A stretch of 64,000 bases of DNA from Thauera sp. 2A1 (GCF_009469595.2 NZ_SSXV01000021.1:1-64000); one strand, 5' to 3'; shown: positions 21,015 to 30,444, counted from the first letter of the stretch. Program-made: numbers and translations. The notes: generated by a model not told the origin, from the sequence alone.

Positions 21015-22727
21015 ATGGCCGCAACCGCCAACGTCGCCCTGAGCGGACTCGCCCGGGCTCTCATCCAGCATGGACGCCTCGCCGAGGCGGACGCGATCGC
21101 CTGTTCGCAGGTCAAATCCGAAAGCGCGAACGCCTTCCTGCTCGAACTTTCAAGCCGCGGGCTGCTCAGCGCGCGGGAGTCCGCCCGCTTTGCCGCTGAA
21201 ACCTTCGGCTACCCGCTGCTGGATGTCGGCGCGATAGACAAGAGCATGGTGCCGCGCGACATCGTCGACCGCAAGCTGATGTCCAAGCATCAGGTCGTGG
21301 GCCTCACCAAGCGCCACAACCGCGTCACGTTGGCGGTCGCCGATCCGTCCAACATGCGCGCGCTCGACGAGATCCGCTTCCAGACGGGCCTGCAGCTCGA
21401 TCTCGTCATCGCGGAAGCGGACAAGCTGGGCCGCCTGATCGACTCCTTGCTCGAAAACGCGCAGCAGGCGCTGAAGGAGATGACGGGCGACGAGTTCGAC
21501 ATGGACCTGCTGCAGCAGGAGGGCCCGACCCACGAGACCGAGGAGGAGGCGAGCGAAGTCGACGATGCGCCGGTCGTGCGCTTCATCCAGAAGGTGCTCA
21601 TCGACGCGATCAACGAAGGGGCGTCGGACATCCACTTCGAGCCCTACGAAAAGTTCTACCGCATCCGCGTGCGCACCGACGGCATCCTGCGCGACATCGC
21701 GCAGCCGCCGCTGGTGCTGAAGGAGAAGATCGCTGCCCGCATCAAGGTGATCTCGCGTCTCGACATCTCCGAGCGCCGCGTGCCGCAGGACGGTCGCATG
21801 AAGCTGGTGCTGTCGAAGAACAAGGCCATCGATTTCCGCGTCTCGACGCTGCCGACTCTGCACGGCGAGAAGATCGTGATGCGCATCCTCGATCCGAGCT
21901 CCGCCATGCTCGGCATCGATGCGCTGGGCTACGAGCCGGATCAGCGCAAGGCCCTGCTCGACGCGGTCGAGCGCCCCTATGGCATGATCCTGGTGACTGG
22001 TCCGACGGGCTCGGGCAAGACGGTCTCGCTCTACACCTGCCTCAATCTGCTCAACAAGGCCGGCGTCAATATCTCCACCGCAGAGGACCCGGCGGAAATC
22101 AACCTGCCCGGCATCAATCAGGTGAACGTCAACGAGAAAGCCGGCCTGACCTTCTCTGCCGCACTGCGCGCCTTCCTGCGCCAGGACCCGGACGTCATCA
22201 TGGTGGGTGAGATCCGTGACATCGAAACGGCGGAGATTTCCATCAAGGCGGCACAGACCGGCCACCTGGTGCTGTCAACGCTTCACACCAATGACGCGCC
22301 CACGACGCTGGAACGTCTAAAGAATATGGGCGTCGCGCCGTTCAATATTGCGTCGTCGGTCATCCTGATCACGGCCCAGCGCCTGGCGCGTCGCCTGTGC
22401 ACCTGCAAGAAGCCGGTGGACATCCCGCTCGAGGCCCTGCTCGAGGCCGGATTCAGCGATCAGGATCTCGACGGCACATGGCAGCCGCAGGGGCCGGTCG
22501 GCTGCGATCGATGCAAGGGATCGGGTTACAAGGGGCGCGTCGGCATCTACCAGGTGATGCCGATCACCGAGGAAATCGCACACATCATCATGACCAACGG
22601 CAACTCGATGGATATCGCCGCACAGGCCCAGCGCGAAGGCGTCCGCGACCTGCGCCAGTCGGGGCTGCTCAAGGTCAGGCAGGGCGTCACCTCGCTGGAA
22701 GAAGTGCTGGCCACCACCAACGAATAA
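21015..22727 (+). CDS. pilB: Type IV pilus extension ATPase PilB
   Basis: PilB is the hexameric ATPase that powers pilus assembly. The 570-residue protein has an N-terminal MshEN-type domain. The Walker A GPTGSGKT is at residues 329-336, followed by the Asp box (STAEDPAEI), Walker B (DPDVIMVGEIRD) and His box (GHLVLSTLHTNDAP). A tetracysteine zinc site follows (CTCKK, then GCDRCKGSGYKGR). It opens the pilB-pilC-pilD cluster. No retraction ATPase, pilin or PilMNOPQ genes are in this window. Confidence 0.96.
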   Translation: MAATANVALSGLARALIQHGRLAEADAIACSQVKSESANAFLLELSSRGLLSARESARFAAETFGYPLLDVGAIDKSMVPRDIVDRKLMSKHQVVGLTKRHNRVTLAVADPSNMRALDEIRFQTGLQLDLVIAEADKLGRLIDSLLENAQQALKEMTGDEFDMDLLQQEGPTHETEEEASEVDDAPVVRFIQKVLIDAINEGASDIHFEPYEKFYRIRVRTDGILRDIAQPPLVLKEKIAARIKVISRLDISERRVPQDGRMKLVLSKNKAIDFRVSTLPTLHGEKIVMRILDPSSAMLGIDALGYEPDQRKALLDAVERPYGMILVTGPTGSGKTVSLYTCLNLLNKAGVNISTAEDPAEINLPGINQVNVNEKAGLTFSAALRAFLRQDPDVIMVGEIRDIETAEISIKAAQTGHLVLSTLHTNDAPTTLERLKNMGVAPFNIASSVILITAQRLARRLCTCKKPVDIPLEALLEAGFSDQDLDGTWQPQGPVGCDRCKGSGYKGRVGIYQVMPITEEIAHIIMTNGNSMDIAAQAQREGVRDLRQSGLLKVRQGVTSLEEVLATTNE

Positions 22728-22749
22728 GGCAACACGGGAATCGAAACCT

Positions 22750-23979
22750 ATGGCCACAGCTAGCCGCGCGGCGCGCGTCACTCCACCCAAGGAAGACCTG
22801 TACAACTGGGAGGGCAAGGACAAGACCGGCAAGGTGGTGCGCGGCGAGATGCGTGCGACCGGCGAGACCGTCGTGCATGCGACGCTGCGCCGCCAGGGCA
22901 TCCTCGTCACCCGGATCAAGAAGCAGGCGCTGTCGCGCGGCGGGCGCATCGGCGAGAAGGACATCGCGCTCTTCACTCGCCAGTTGGCCACGATGATGAA
23001 ATCGGGCGTACCGCTGCTGCAGGCCTTCGACATCGGCATCAAGGGCTCGGGCAATCCGGCGCTCGCCAGGCTGCTCAACGACATCCGCAGCGATGTCGAG
23101 ACGGGCTCCAGCCTGTCGCAGGCCTTCGCCAAGCATCCGGTGCAGTTCGACCGTCTGTTCGTGAACCTGGTGGCCGCCGGCGAACAGGCCGGCATCCTCG
23201 ACAACCTGCTCGACCGCATCGCGACCTACAAGGAAAAGATCATCGCGATCAAAGGCAAGATCAAGTCGGCCCTGTTCTACCCGGCCGCCGTAGTGGTCGT
23301 TGCCGCCCTGGTCGTTTCCGTGATGATGCTGTTCGTGATCCCAGAGTTCAAGAACGTGTTCACCAGCTTCGGCGCGGACCTCCCGGGGCCGACGCTGCTC
23401 GTGATCGGCATGTCCGACTTCTTCGTCAAATACTGGTATGTGCTGTTCGGCCTGGTGATCGCCGTGATCGCAGGCATCATCTTCACCTACAAACGCTCGC
23501 AGGCGGTGCAGATCGCCGTCGACCGCATGATCCTGAAGCTGCCGGTGGTCGGCGACATCGTGCGCAAGGCGACCGTCGCGCGCTGGACACGCACCCTGTC
23601 GACGATGTTCGCCGCCGGCGTACCGCTCGTCGAGGCGCTGGACTCGGTCGGCGGCGCTTCCGGGAACCATGTCTATGTCACGGCGACGCGCGAGATCCAG
23701 AGCGAGGTCAGCACCGGCAGCAGCCTCACTGTTGCGATGCAGAACTCGCGCGTGTTCCCCAGCATGGTGGTGCAGATGGTGTCGATCGGCGAGGAATCCG
23801 GCCAACTCGACTCGATGCTCAGCAAGGTGGCCGACTTCTTCGAGCAGGAGGTCGACGACGCGGTGGCCGGCCTGTCGCAACTGCTCGAGCCCTTGATCAT
23901 GGTCTTCCTCGGCACCGTCATCGGCGGCCTGGTCGTCGCGATGTACCTGCCGATCTTCAAGCTCGGCTCGGTGGTCTGA
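22750..23979 (+). CDS. pilC: Type IV pilus inner-membrane platform protein PilC
   Basis: PilC is the inner-membrane platform that couples PilB to pilin insertion. The 409-residue protein has two repeated GspF domains (each beginning FTRQLATMMKSGVPLLQAF and WTRTLSTMFAAGVPLVEAL) and three membrane segments (about residues 178-200, 225-245 and 380-400). The N-terminal YNWEGKDKTGKVVRGEM is typical. It starts 22 bases after pilB, in the same operon. Confidence 0.96.
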   Translation: MATASRAARVTPPKEDLYNWEGKDKTGKVVRGEMRATGETVVHATLRRQGILVTRIKKQALSRGGRIGEKDIALFTRQLATMMKSGVPLLQAFDIGIKGSGNPALARLLNDIRSDVETGSSLSQAFAKHPVQFDRLFVNLVAAGEQAGILDNLLDRIATYKEKIIAIKGKIKSALFYPAAVVVVAALVVSVMMLFVIPEFKNVFTSFGADLPGPTLLVIGMSDFFVKYWYVLFGLVIAVIAGIIFTYKRSQAVQIAVDRMILKLPVVGDIVRKATVARWTRTLSTMFAAGVPLVEALDSVGGASGNHVYVTATREIQSEVSTGSSLTVAMQNSRVFPSMVVQMVSIGEESGQLDSMLSKVADFFEQEVDDAVAGLSQLLEPLIMVFLGTVIGGLVVAMYLPIFKLGSVV

Positions 23980-24042
23980 AAGCCGCTTCCACTCACCGGC
24001 CGTCCGCGCGCAGGCGGGGCGGCCCCCAGCCCTCCTCGCCCG

Positions 24043-24894
24043 ATGCTCGACTTCCTCCGCGACCCTGCCGCCTTCGTTCCCCTCGCGTCGCTGATCGGCC
24101 TGTTCGTGGGCAGCTTCCTCAACGTCGTGATCCACCGCCTGCCCAGGATGATGGAGCACGACTGGCACGCGCAGGCGGCGGAACTGCGTGGCGAGCCGCC
24201 GCCGCAGACCGAGCGCTTCAATCTCGCCGTGCCGCGGTCGCGTTGCCCGCATTGCGGCCATCTGGTCACTGCGCTGGAGAACATTCCCGTCATCAGTTAC
24301 GTGGTGCTGCGCGGGCGATGCAGCCACTGCGGCGCGCCCATCGGCAAACGCTACCCGGTGGTCGAGGTATTGACGGCCGCGCTTTCGGGCTACGCCGCCT
24401 GGCATTTCGGCTTCGGCATCGCCGCCCTGGGTGCGCTGCTCTTCCTGTGGGCGATGATCGCGCTCGCCTTCATTGACCTCGACACCCAGTTGCTGCCCGA
24501 CGACCTGACGCTGCCCTTGTTGTGGCTGGGGCTGGCGCTCAACCTCGGCGCCACGTATGCGAGCCTGGGCAGCGCGGTGATCGGGGCGATGACCGGCTAC
24601 CTGGCGCTGTGGACGATCTACTGGCTGTTCCGGCTCGCCACCGGCAAGGAAGGCATGGGCTACGGCGACTTCAAGCTGCTTGCTGCCATCGGTGCGTGGC
24701 TTGGGTGGCAGATGTTGCCGCTCACCATCCTGCTGTCGTCGGTGGTGGGGGCCGTCGTCGGAATCAGCCTGATCGTGTTCGCGCGCCATGGCCGCAACGT
24801 CCCGATTCCCTTCGGCCCCTATCTCGCCGCGGCCGGCGTGATTGCCCTGTTCTGGGGGCGGGAGATCACCAGCCGCTACCTTGGCGCCTCCTGA
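24043..24894 (+). CDS. pilD: Prepilin peptidase / N-methyltransferase PilD
   Basis: PilD cleaves type IV prepilin leader peptides and N-methylates the new N-terminus at the inner membrane. The 283-residue protein has the N-terminal GLFVGSFLNVVIHRLPRMM and a cytosolic zinc loop with two CxxC pairs (CPHCG and CSHCG). It also has the aspartic-protease signatures FIDLDTQLLPD and GMGYGDFKLLAAIGAWLGW (the GxGD motif). It is the last pil gene here. coaE and zapD, which often follow pilD, do not. Confidence 0.96.
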   Translation: MLDFLRDPAAFVPLASLIGLFVGSFLNVVIHRLPRMMEHDWHAQAAELRGEPPPQTERFNLAVPRSRCPHCGHLVTALENIPVISYVVLRGRCSHCGAPIGKRYPVVEVLTAALSGYAAWHFGFGIAALGALLFLWAMIALAFIDLDTQLLPDDLTLPLLWLGLALNLGATYASLGSAVIGAMTGYLALWTIYWLFRLATGKEGMGYGDFKLLAAIGAWLGWQMLPLTILLSSVVGAVVGISLIVFARHGRNVPIPFGPYLAAAGVIALFWGREITSRYLGAS

Positions 24895-24944
24895 GGCGGG
24901 ACATTCGCGCACCGCGACGCCTGCCCGCAGGCTTGAAAAACGAC

Positions 24945-24996
24945 GCACGCGCCCCCAACTTGGTCGCGCGTGCGGCGCGTGCCGGACGCGGCTTTT
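24945..24996 (+). terminator. Possible terminator after pilD
   Basis: An 8-bp perfect stem GCACGCGC/GCGCGTGC (24945-24952 with 24966-24973), with CCA/TGG pairing in its loop, lies 50 bases after pilD. A run of five T follows at 24992-24996 but not directly at the stem, so efficiency is uncertain. The gap to the next gene holds nothing else I can name. Confidence 0.4.
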
Positions 24997-25048
24997 TCCT
25001 TATGCTGCATTGCGTTAGACTTGCGCACTTGCCTTTCGGGAGCTTGTC

Positions 25049-25312
25049 ATGCCCATTTACGAATATCGTTGCGACGCCTGTGGATTCCAGAAGGAACACA
25101 TGCAGAAGATGAGCGATGCGCCGCTCTCCACCTGCCCGTCCTGCGGCAAGGAAACCTACACCAAGCTGTTGTCCGCAGCCGGCTTCCAGCTCAAGGGCAG
25201 CGGCTGGTACGCCACCGACTTCAAAGGCGGAAGCGGTGCCAAGGCTTCTTCCACCAGCGAGAGCAGTGCCCCCGCCCACAGTTGCGGCGGTGGCGGCTGC
25301 GGCTGCCACTGA
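25049..25312 (+). CDS. FmdB-family zinc ribbon protein
   Basis: An 87-residue small protein with the FmdB/CxxC zinc-ribbon domain. It starts [12 protein letters not shown] and has a second CxxC in LSTCPSCG about 22 residues later, then [16 protein letters not shown] as in the family. A Ser/Ala/Gly-rich linker leads to a Cys-rich tail ([11 protein letters not shown]) that could bind more metal. The family was named as a putative regulator of formamidase genes, but no general function is known. A membrane DUF502 gene follows 33 bases later and aspS after that. Confidence 0.85.
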   Translation: MPIYEYRCDACGFQKEHMQKMSDAPLSTCPSCGKETYTKLLSAAGFQLKGSGWYATDFKGGSGAKASSTSESSAPAHSCGGGGCGCH

Positions 25313-25345
25313 CTGACACGACGCGACATCGACAAAGACCACTAC

Positions 25346-25969
25346 GTGAAGAAATACTTCATCACCGGCCTGCTGATCTGGATTCCTCTGGCGATCACCT
25401 TCATGGTGCTCGCCTGGATCGTCGGCACGCTCGACCAGATCATCCTGCTGCTGCCGAATGGCCTGCACCCGCGCGAGATCTTCGGTTTCAACGTTCCCGG
25501 CCTCGGCGTCCTGCTGACGCTGTTCATCGTGTTCAGCACCGGACTGATCGCCGCCAACGTGCTCGGCCAGAAGCTGGTGCAGGTCTGGGAAGCGATGCTG
25601 TCGCGCATCCCGGTGGTGAAGTCGATCTACTACAGCGTCAAACAGGTCTCGGACACGCTGTTCTCGAGCAGCGGCCAGGCGTTCCGCAAGGCGTTGCTGG
25701 TGCAGTATCCGCGCGAGGGTTCATGGACGATCGCCTTCCTGACCGGCAAGCCGGGCGGGGATGCGGCAAACCACCTCGAGGGCGAATTCGTCAGCGTGTA
25801 CGTGCCTACCACGCCCAACCCGACTTCCGGCTTCTTCCTGATGATGCCCGCGAACGACGTCGTCGAGCTCGAGATGAGCGTCGACGAGGCGCTGAAGTAC
25901 ATCATCTCGATGGGCGTGGTCGCGCCGCCACAGCGCAAGCCGGTGCGCACTGCGGCCCTGCTCGACTGA
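25346..25969 (+). CDS. DUF502 family membrane protein
   Basis: A 207-residue protein of the DUF502 family, conserved beside aspS in many betaproteobacteria. It has two N-terminal membrane segments (about residues 5-28 and 52-75). A soluble domain follows with the conserved [18 protein letters not shown] and FVPTTPNP-like [13 protein letters not shown] segments. Biochemical function is unknown. It uses a GTG start. The gap to aspS is 77 bases. Confidence 0.85.
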   Translation: MKKYFITGLLIWIPLAITFMVLAWIVGTLDQIILLLPNGLHPREIFGFNVPGLGVLLTLFIVFSTGLIAANVLGQKLVQVWEAMLSRIPVVKSIYYSVKQVSDTLFSSSGQAFRKALLVQYPREGSWTIAFLTGKPGGDAANHLEGEFVSVYVPTTPNPTSGFFLMMPANDVVELEMSVDEALKYIISMGVVAPPQRKPVRTAALLD

Positions 25970-26046
25970 CCTGCCCCGCTCAAGCGCATCAACACTTCCC
26001 GGCGCGACATCGGTCGCGCCCCCACGAAACCTCACCAGTCCAAACC

Positions 26047-27846
26047 ATGCGAACTCACTACTGCGGCAAGGTCACCGCCGCCGACCTCGACCAGATCGTC
26101 ACCATTTGCGGCTGGGTACATCGTCGCCGCGACCACGGCGGCGTCATCTTCATCGACCTGCGCGACCGCGAGGGCCTGGTGCAGGTGGTATGCGACCCCG
26201 ACCGCGCCGAGATGTTCAAGATCGCCGAATCCGTGCGCAACGAGTTCGTGCTGAAGATGAGCGGCAAGGTCCGCCGCCGTCCGGCCGGCACCGAGAACGC
26301 CAACCTGACCTCGGGCGAGATCGAGATCTTGTGCCACGACATCGAGGTGCTCAACGCCGCCGCCACGCCGCCCTTCCAGCTCGACGACGAGAACCTCTCG
26401 GAGACGGTGCGCCTGACCAACCGCGTCATCGACCTGCGTCGCCCGCAGATGCAGAAGAACCTGATGCTGCGCTACAAGACCACGATGGCCTTCCGCCGCT
26501 TCCTCGACGGCGCCGGCTTCATCGACGTCGAGACGCCGATGCTGACCAAGAGCACGCCGGAAGGCGCGCGCGACTACCTGGTGCCCTCGCGCGTGCACCC
26601 AGGCCAGTTCTTCGCGCTGCCGCAGTCGCCCCAGCTCTTCAAGCAGCTGCTGATGGTCGCCGGCTACGACCGCTACTACCAGATCGTCAAGTGCTTCCGC
26701 GACGAGGACCTGCGCGCCGACCGTCAGCCCGAGTTCACCCAGGTCGATCTGGAGACCTCGTTCATGGACGAGCACCAGATCACCGCGCTGGTCGAGGAGA
26801 TGATCCGCTTCGTGTTCAAGGAGGCGATGGACGTCGAGCTGCCCGCGCCCTTCCCGCGCATGACCTACGCCGAGGCGATGCGCCGCTACGGCTCGGACAA
26901 GCCCGACCTGCGCGTCACGCTCGAACTCACCGACGTCACCGATGCGGTGCAGGACGTCGCCTTCAAGGTCTTCAGCGGCCCCGCCACCTCGGGCGGCCGC
27001 GTCGCCGCGATGCGCGTGCCGGGCGGCAACAGCCTGACCCGCGGCGAGATCGACGAATACACCAAGTTCGTCGGCATCTACGGTGCCAAAGGCCTGGCCT
27101 ACATCAAGGTCAATGACGTCACCCAGCCCAACGAGCAGGGCCTGCAGTCACCGATCGTCAAGAACCTGCACGAGACCGCGCTGCGCACCATCCTGGAGCG
27201 CACCGGCGCGCAGTCGGGCGACCTGATCTTCTTCGGTGCCGACAAGACCAAGGTGGTCAATGACGCCATGGGCGCGCTGCGCATCAAGCTCGGTCACGAG
27301 AAGGGCTATGTGACCGGCGAGGCCTGGCGTCCGCTGTGGGTGGTCGACTTCCCGATGTTCGAGTACGACGAGGACGACAAGCGCTGGACCGCCTGTCACC
27401 ACCCCTTCACCAGCCCCAAGGACGAGCACATCGACCTGCTCGAATCCAACCCGGGCGAGTGCCTGGCCAAGGCCTACGACCTGGCGTTGAACGGCTGGGA
27501 GATCGGCGGCGGCTCGGTGCGTATCCACCGCGCCGACGTGCAGGCGCGCGTGTTCGAGGCGCTCAACATCGGCCCCGAGGAGCAGCAGGCCAAGTTCGGT
27601 TTCCTGCTCGACGCGCTCAAGTACGGCGCGCCGCCGCATGGCGGCCTGGCCTTCGGTCTGGATCGCATCGTCACCATGATGACCGGCGCCGAGTCCATCC
27701 GCGACGTCATCGCCTTTCCCAAGACCCAGCGCGCTCAATGCCTGCTCACCGATGCGCCGAGCGGTGTGGACGAGAAGCAGTTGCGCGAGTTGCACATCCG
27801 TCTGCGCCAGAAGGTGGAAACCCAGGTCGAGGTCGGCAAGAGCTGA
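26047..27846 (+). CDS. aspS: Aspartyl-tRNA synthetase (probably non-discriminating)
   Basis: This class II synthetase is 599 residues long, the usual bacterial length with the GAD insertion. It has the N-terminal OB anticodon-binding domain ([12 protein letters not shown]), motif 2 ([20 protein letters not shown]) and motif 3 ([13 protein letters not shown]). His30 and Gly81 sit where the Pseudomonas aeruginosa enzyme has the His and Gly that allow it to charge tRNA-Asn as well as tRNA-Asp; E. coli has Leu at the first site. It therefore probably supplies Asp-tRNA-Asn to GatCAB. A strong terminator follows. Confidence 0.96.
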   Translation: MRTHYCGKVTAADLDQIVTICGWVHRRRDHGGVIFIDLRDREGLVQVVCDPDRAEMFKIAESVRNEFVLKMSGKVRRRPAGTENANLTSGEIEILCHDIEVLNAAATPPFQLDDENLSETVRLTNRVIDLRRPQMQKNLMLRYKTTMAFRRFLDGAGFIDVETPMLTKSTPEGARDYLVPSRVHPGQFFALPQSPQLFKQLLMVAGYDRYYQIVKCFRDEDLRADRQPEFTQVDLETSFMDEHQITALVEEMIRFVFKEAMDVELPAPFPRMTYAEAMRRYGSDKPDLRVTLELTDVTDAVQDVAFKVFSGPATSGGRVAAMRVPGGNSLTRGEIDEYTKFVGIYGAKGLAYIKVNDVTQPNEQGLQSPIVKNLHETALRTILERTGAQSGDLIFFGADKTKVVNDAMGALRIKLGHEKGYVTGEAWRPLWVVDFPMFEYDEDDKRWTACHHPFTSPKDEHIDLLESNPGECLAKAYDLALNGWEIGGGSVRIHRADVQARVFEALNIGPEEQQAKFGFLLDALKYGAPPHGGLAFGLDRIVTMMTGAESIRDVIAFPKTQRAQCLLTDAPSGVDEKQLRELHIRLRQKVETQVEVGKS

Positions 27847-27870
27847 GCGGGTCGCCGCGGGTCCGATCGA

Positions 27871-27902
27871 AAAGCGGATGGGTGATCCATCCGCTTTTTT
27901 TT
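27871..27902 (+). terminator. Rho-independent terminator after aspS
   Basis: GCGGATGG (27874-27881) pairs with CCATCCGC (27887-27894) around a 5-base loop. Eight T follow at 27895-27902 and AAA flanks the 5' side. It lies 25 bases after the aspS stop. Confidence 0.9.
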
Positions 27903-27989
27903 CGCGGTCACCTGCCGCTTCAGCAAGCGGCATCGATGCCGTAATCTTGTCATCGGCCTACCCGCCGCATAGAGTCCAAGCCCGCGCCC

Positions 27990-29627
27990 ATGCCTCTTTC
28001 CGAATCGACCAGCGTCCTCGTCGTCGAAAGCCAGCCCACCATGCGCGCGCAATTGCGCACGATGCTGGCATCCATCGGCCTGGATGCGGCGCAGTTCGCG
28101 AGTTCCGCGAACGTCGCGATGCGGCGGCTGCGCGAGCGGCGTTATGAGCTCATCCTGTGCGAATACCATCTGGGCGACGGTCAGGACGGCCAGCACTTGC
28201 TCGAGGACCTGCGCCAGCACGAGATCATTCCACTCGACGCGCTGTTCGTGATGATCAGCGGCGAGATGAACTACGCGCGCGTCGTCAGCACCTGCGAACT
28301 GGCACCGAACGACTACATCCTCAAGCCGCTCACCGCCGAGACGCTGCGTGTGCGTCTGCAGCGCGCCTTCGACAAGCGTGACGCCTTCCTGCCCGCGTGG
28401 CAGGCCATCGGCATCGGCGACACCGTCAGCGCCATCGCGCACTGCCGGGAAGGCTGCGAGACCTATCCACAGTACCAGATCGATTTCCTGCGACTGCAGG
28501 CGGAGCTGCACCTGTCCATCGGCCAGTTCGAGCAGGCCGAGAACCTGTATCACAGGATCCTCGACATCAAGACCATTCCCTGGGCCGAACTCGGGCTTGC
28601 GCGCACGCTGATGCTGCGCAAACGCTACCAGGAGGCGGAGGACATCCTCGTCCGCCTGGTGGGCGCGCATGAGCGCTTCATCGAAGCCTACGAGCTGTTG
28701 ACGCAACTGCGCGAGGACACCGGCCGCACTGCCGCCGCGCACGAGACCCTGCTCGTCGCGACCGAACGCTCGCCCTATCGCATCAAGCGCCTGCGGCACC
28801 TCGGCGAGCTGTCGCTGGCAGTGGGCGACGCCGCCGCCGCCGAAACCACCTTCGCCGAGGTGGTGCGCAAGGGCAAGTATTCAGAGTTTGCCGACCCCGA
28901 GGATCACGTGCGCCTGGTTCAGGCGCAGCTCGCGCAGATGAAGCTGGAGCAGGCCGGCAACAGCATCGCCGACCTCGACCGGAGCATGGGGCGCCAGCCC
29001 CGCGGCGAGCTGTGCAAGGCGCTGAGCACCGCCCTTCTGCACGCGCGCTCGGGGGACCTGGAGCGCGCCCGCGAGGCGCTGCAGCAGGCCTCGCGCGCCA
29101 GCCGCCGGGGCGCCCAGTTGTCGGTGGGCCTGCGGCAGGAACTGGTGAAAGCCTGTTTCGACCATCAGTTGGGCGACGAGGGCAGCGAACTGGTGGTGGA
29201 CATCCTGCGCACCGCAGCGGACGAACGCTCCATCGAGAGCACGCGCGAACTGCTCAAGGCGCGCGGCCTGGAGAATCTGTCGCGGCAGATCGAGGCGCGC
29301 GTGCAGGCGGAGGTCAAGTCGCTGATCACCGTGGGTGCGGAAAAGGCGCGCGCCGGTGACTTCGACGGCGCTGTCGCCGAGATGATGAACGCTGCCCGCA
29401 AGATGCCGGGCAACCCGCAGGTGCTGTTCAATGCGGCACTTGCGCTGATGCGCCATATCGAGCACCGCGGCTGGAACGACGCCTTCGCCGCGCAAGCGCG
29501 CAGCCTGATCGACCGCGCCCGCAAGCTGTCGCCAGCAAGCCCGCGACTGGCCGCGCTGACGGAGTTCATGCATCAACAGATCAAGCGCTACGGCATACGC
29601 CCTGGCCGTATCATGGCGCGGACCTGA
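27990..29627 (+). CDS. Receiver-domain/TPR protein with Glu at the phosphosite
   Basis: A 545-residue protein with an N-terminal response-regulator receiver domain (about 8-130) followed by tetratricopeptide-like helical repeats (about 140-540) and no DNA-binding or enzymatic output domain. The receiver is degenerate. The acidic pair is Glu13-Ser14, and the phospho-acceptor position is Glu58 in ILCEYHLGDGQDG. The switch Ser (VMISGE) and Lys (YILKPL) remain. It may act as a constitutively active, phosphorylation-independent scaffold. It is monocistronic by position, between the aspS terminator and the ribonuclease gene. Confidence 0.85.
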   Translation: MPLSESTSVLVVESQPTMRAQLRTMLASIGLDAAQFASSANVAMRRLRERRYELILCEYHLGDGQDGQHLLEDLRQHEIIPLDALFVMISGEMNYARVVSTCELAPNDYILKPLTAETLRVRLQRAFDKRDAFLPAWQAIGIGDTVSAIAHCREGCETYPQYQIDFLRLQAELHLSIGQFEQAENLYHRILDIKTIPWAELGLARTLMLRKRYQEAEDILVRLVGAHERFIEAYELLTQLREDTGRTAAAHETLLVATERSPYRIKRLRHLGELSLAVGDAAAAETTFAEVVRKGKYSEFADPEDHVRLVQAQLAQMKLEQAGNSIADLDRSMGRQPRGELCKALSTALLHARSGDLERAREALQQASRASRRGAQLSVGLRQELVKACFDHQLGDEGSELVVDILRTAADERSIESTRELLKARGLENLSRQIEARVQAEVKSLITVGAEKARAGDFDGAVAEMMNAARKMPGNPQVLFNAALALMRHIEHRGWNDAFAAQARSLIDRARKLSPASPRLAALTEFMHQQIKRYGIRPGRIMART

Positions 29628-29654
29628 GCCCCGCCAAAAGTTCGTTCATCCGAC

Positions 29655-30062
29655 ATGGCCCGACACCTCCTCACCCGCCTGATCACCCGCCTGCTGTGGC
29701 TATTCCTGCTCGTCGGTCTCACCGCCGGCTGCGGGCCTGCGGCCTCCGACGGCAGCGCCGGCCCAGCCGCACGTGCCCAGTCTGCGACGCCGCGCGGCCT
29801 TCCGCCCGAGGCGCTGGAGACGCTCGCCCTGATCCAGCGCGGCGGCCCCTTCCCGTATCGCAAGGACGGCACCATCTTCCAGAACCGCGAGCGCCTGCTG
29901 CCCGCCATGCCACGCGGCTACTACCGCGAATACACCGTGCCGACACCCGGCTCGCAACACAGAGGCGCGCGCCGCATCATCAGCGGCGGCAATCCCCCCG
30001 AGGTGTACTACTACACTGCAGACCACTATCGAAGCTTCCGCCGCATCGAGCCTCTTCCATGA
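29655..30062 (+). CDS. Secreted guanyl-specific ribonuclease (RNase Sa/barnase family)
   Basis: A 135-residue precursor whose C-terminal half is a microbial ribonuclease of the N1/RNase Sa type. The catalytic residues are Glu92 (YYREYTV), the arginines of RGARRI (103, 106, 107) and His124 (TADHYRSF). The N-terminus is a hydrophobic export signal ending LTAGC, which reads as a lipobox (lipid Cys26) followed by a Ser/Ala/Pro linker, so the enzyme may be membrane-anchored on the outside. The barstar gene starts inside its stop codon (ATGA), the standard protection against misdirected enzyme. Confidence 0.88.
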   Translation: MARHLLTRLITRLLWLFLLVGLTAGCGPAASDGSAGPAARAQSATPRGLPPEALETLALIQRGGPFPYRKDGTIFQNRERLLPAMPRGYYREYTVPTPGSQHRGARRIISGGNPPEVYYYTADHYRSFRRIEPLP

Positions 30063-30418
30063 GCACGCCCTCTTCCGCCCATTCTGCGACGCCGGGCGCC
30101 GCCCTCGTCGCCATCGAGCTTGCCGGCTGCCGCACCAAGGCCGAGTTGCTGTCGCGCATTGCCACGGCAATGCGCTTTCCGCCCTGGTTCGGGCACAACT
30201 GGGATGCACTGGCCGACTGCCTGACGGACCTCTCCTGGCTGCCGGCGCCTGCCTACGTGATCGAGCTGCAGCACCTGGGCGATCTGCGCGCAGCGGCGCC
30301 CGAGGTGGTTGCGACCCTGCTCGAGATCCTCGCCGATGCGGCCGCCTACTGGGCCGACCAGGGGATCGGCTTCAGTCTCGCCGGCGACGAGCCGACGCGC
30401 TCGACACCCGCTTCCTGA
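30059..30418 (+). CDS. Barstar-family ribonuclease inhibitor
   Basis: A 119-residue cytoplasmic inhibitor expected to block the ribonuclease encoded just upstream. The barnase-binding helix is preserved in PPWFGHNWDALADCLTD. Asp49 and Asp53 match barstar Asp35 and Asp39, and Trp43-Phe44 sit at the Tyr29-Tyr30 positions. Barstar Cys40 is matched by the following Cys54. It is about 20-25 residues longer than Bacillus barstar because of extensions at the ends. The start overlaps the ribonuclease stop by four bases, giving translational coupling. Confidence 0.88.
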   Translation: MSTPSSAHSATPGAALVAIELAGCRTKAELLSRIATAMRFPPWFGHNWDALADCLTDLSWLPAPAYVIELQHLGDLRAAAPEVVATLLEILADAAAYWADQGIGFSLAGDEPTRSTPAS

Positions 30419-30444
30419 GCCAGGTCAAAGTCTGTCCGCTTCCC

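Noticed and set aside
22687..24948. Long minus-strand open frame opposite pilC and pilD
   Set aside because: It spans two certain genes and their gap, and its translation is rich in His, Arg, Gln and Asp without any motif.
30059..30418. Ribonuclease/barstar as a classical intracellular toxin-antitoxin addiction module
   Set aside because: The ribonuclease has an export signal, so its action is expected outside the cytoplasm, and barstar is protective immunity against stray enzyme.
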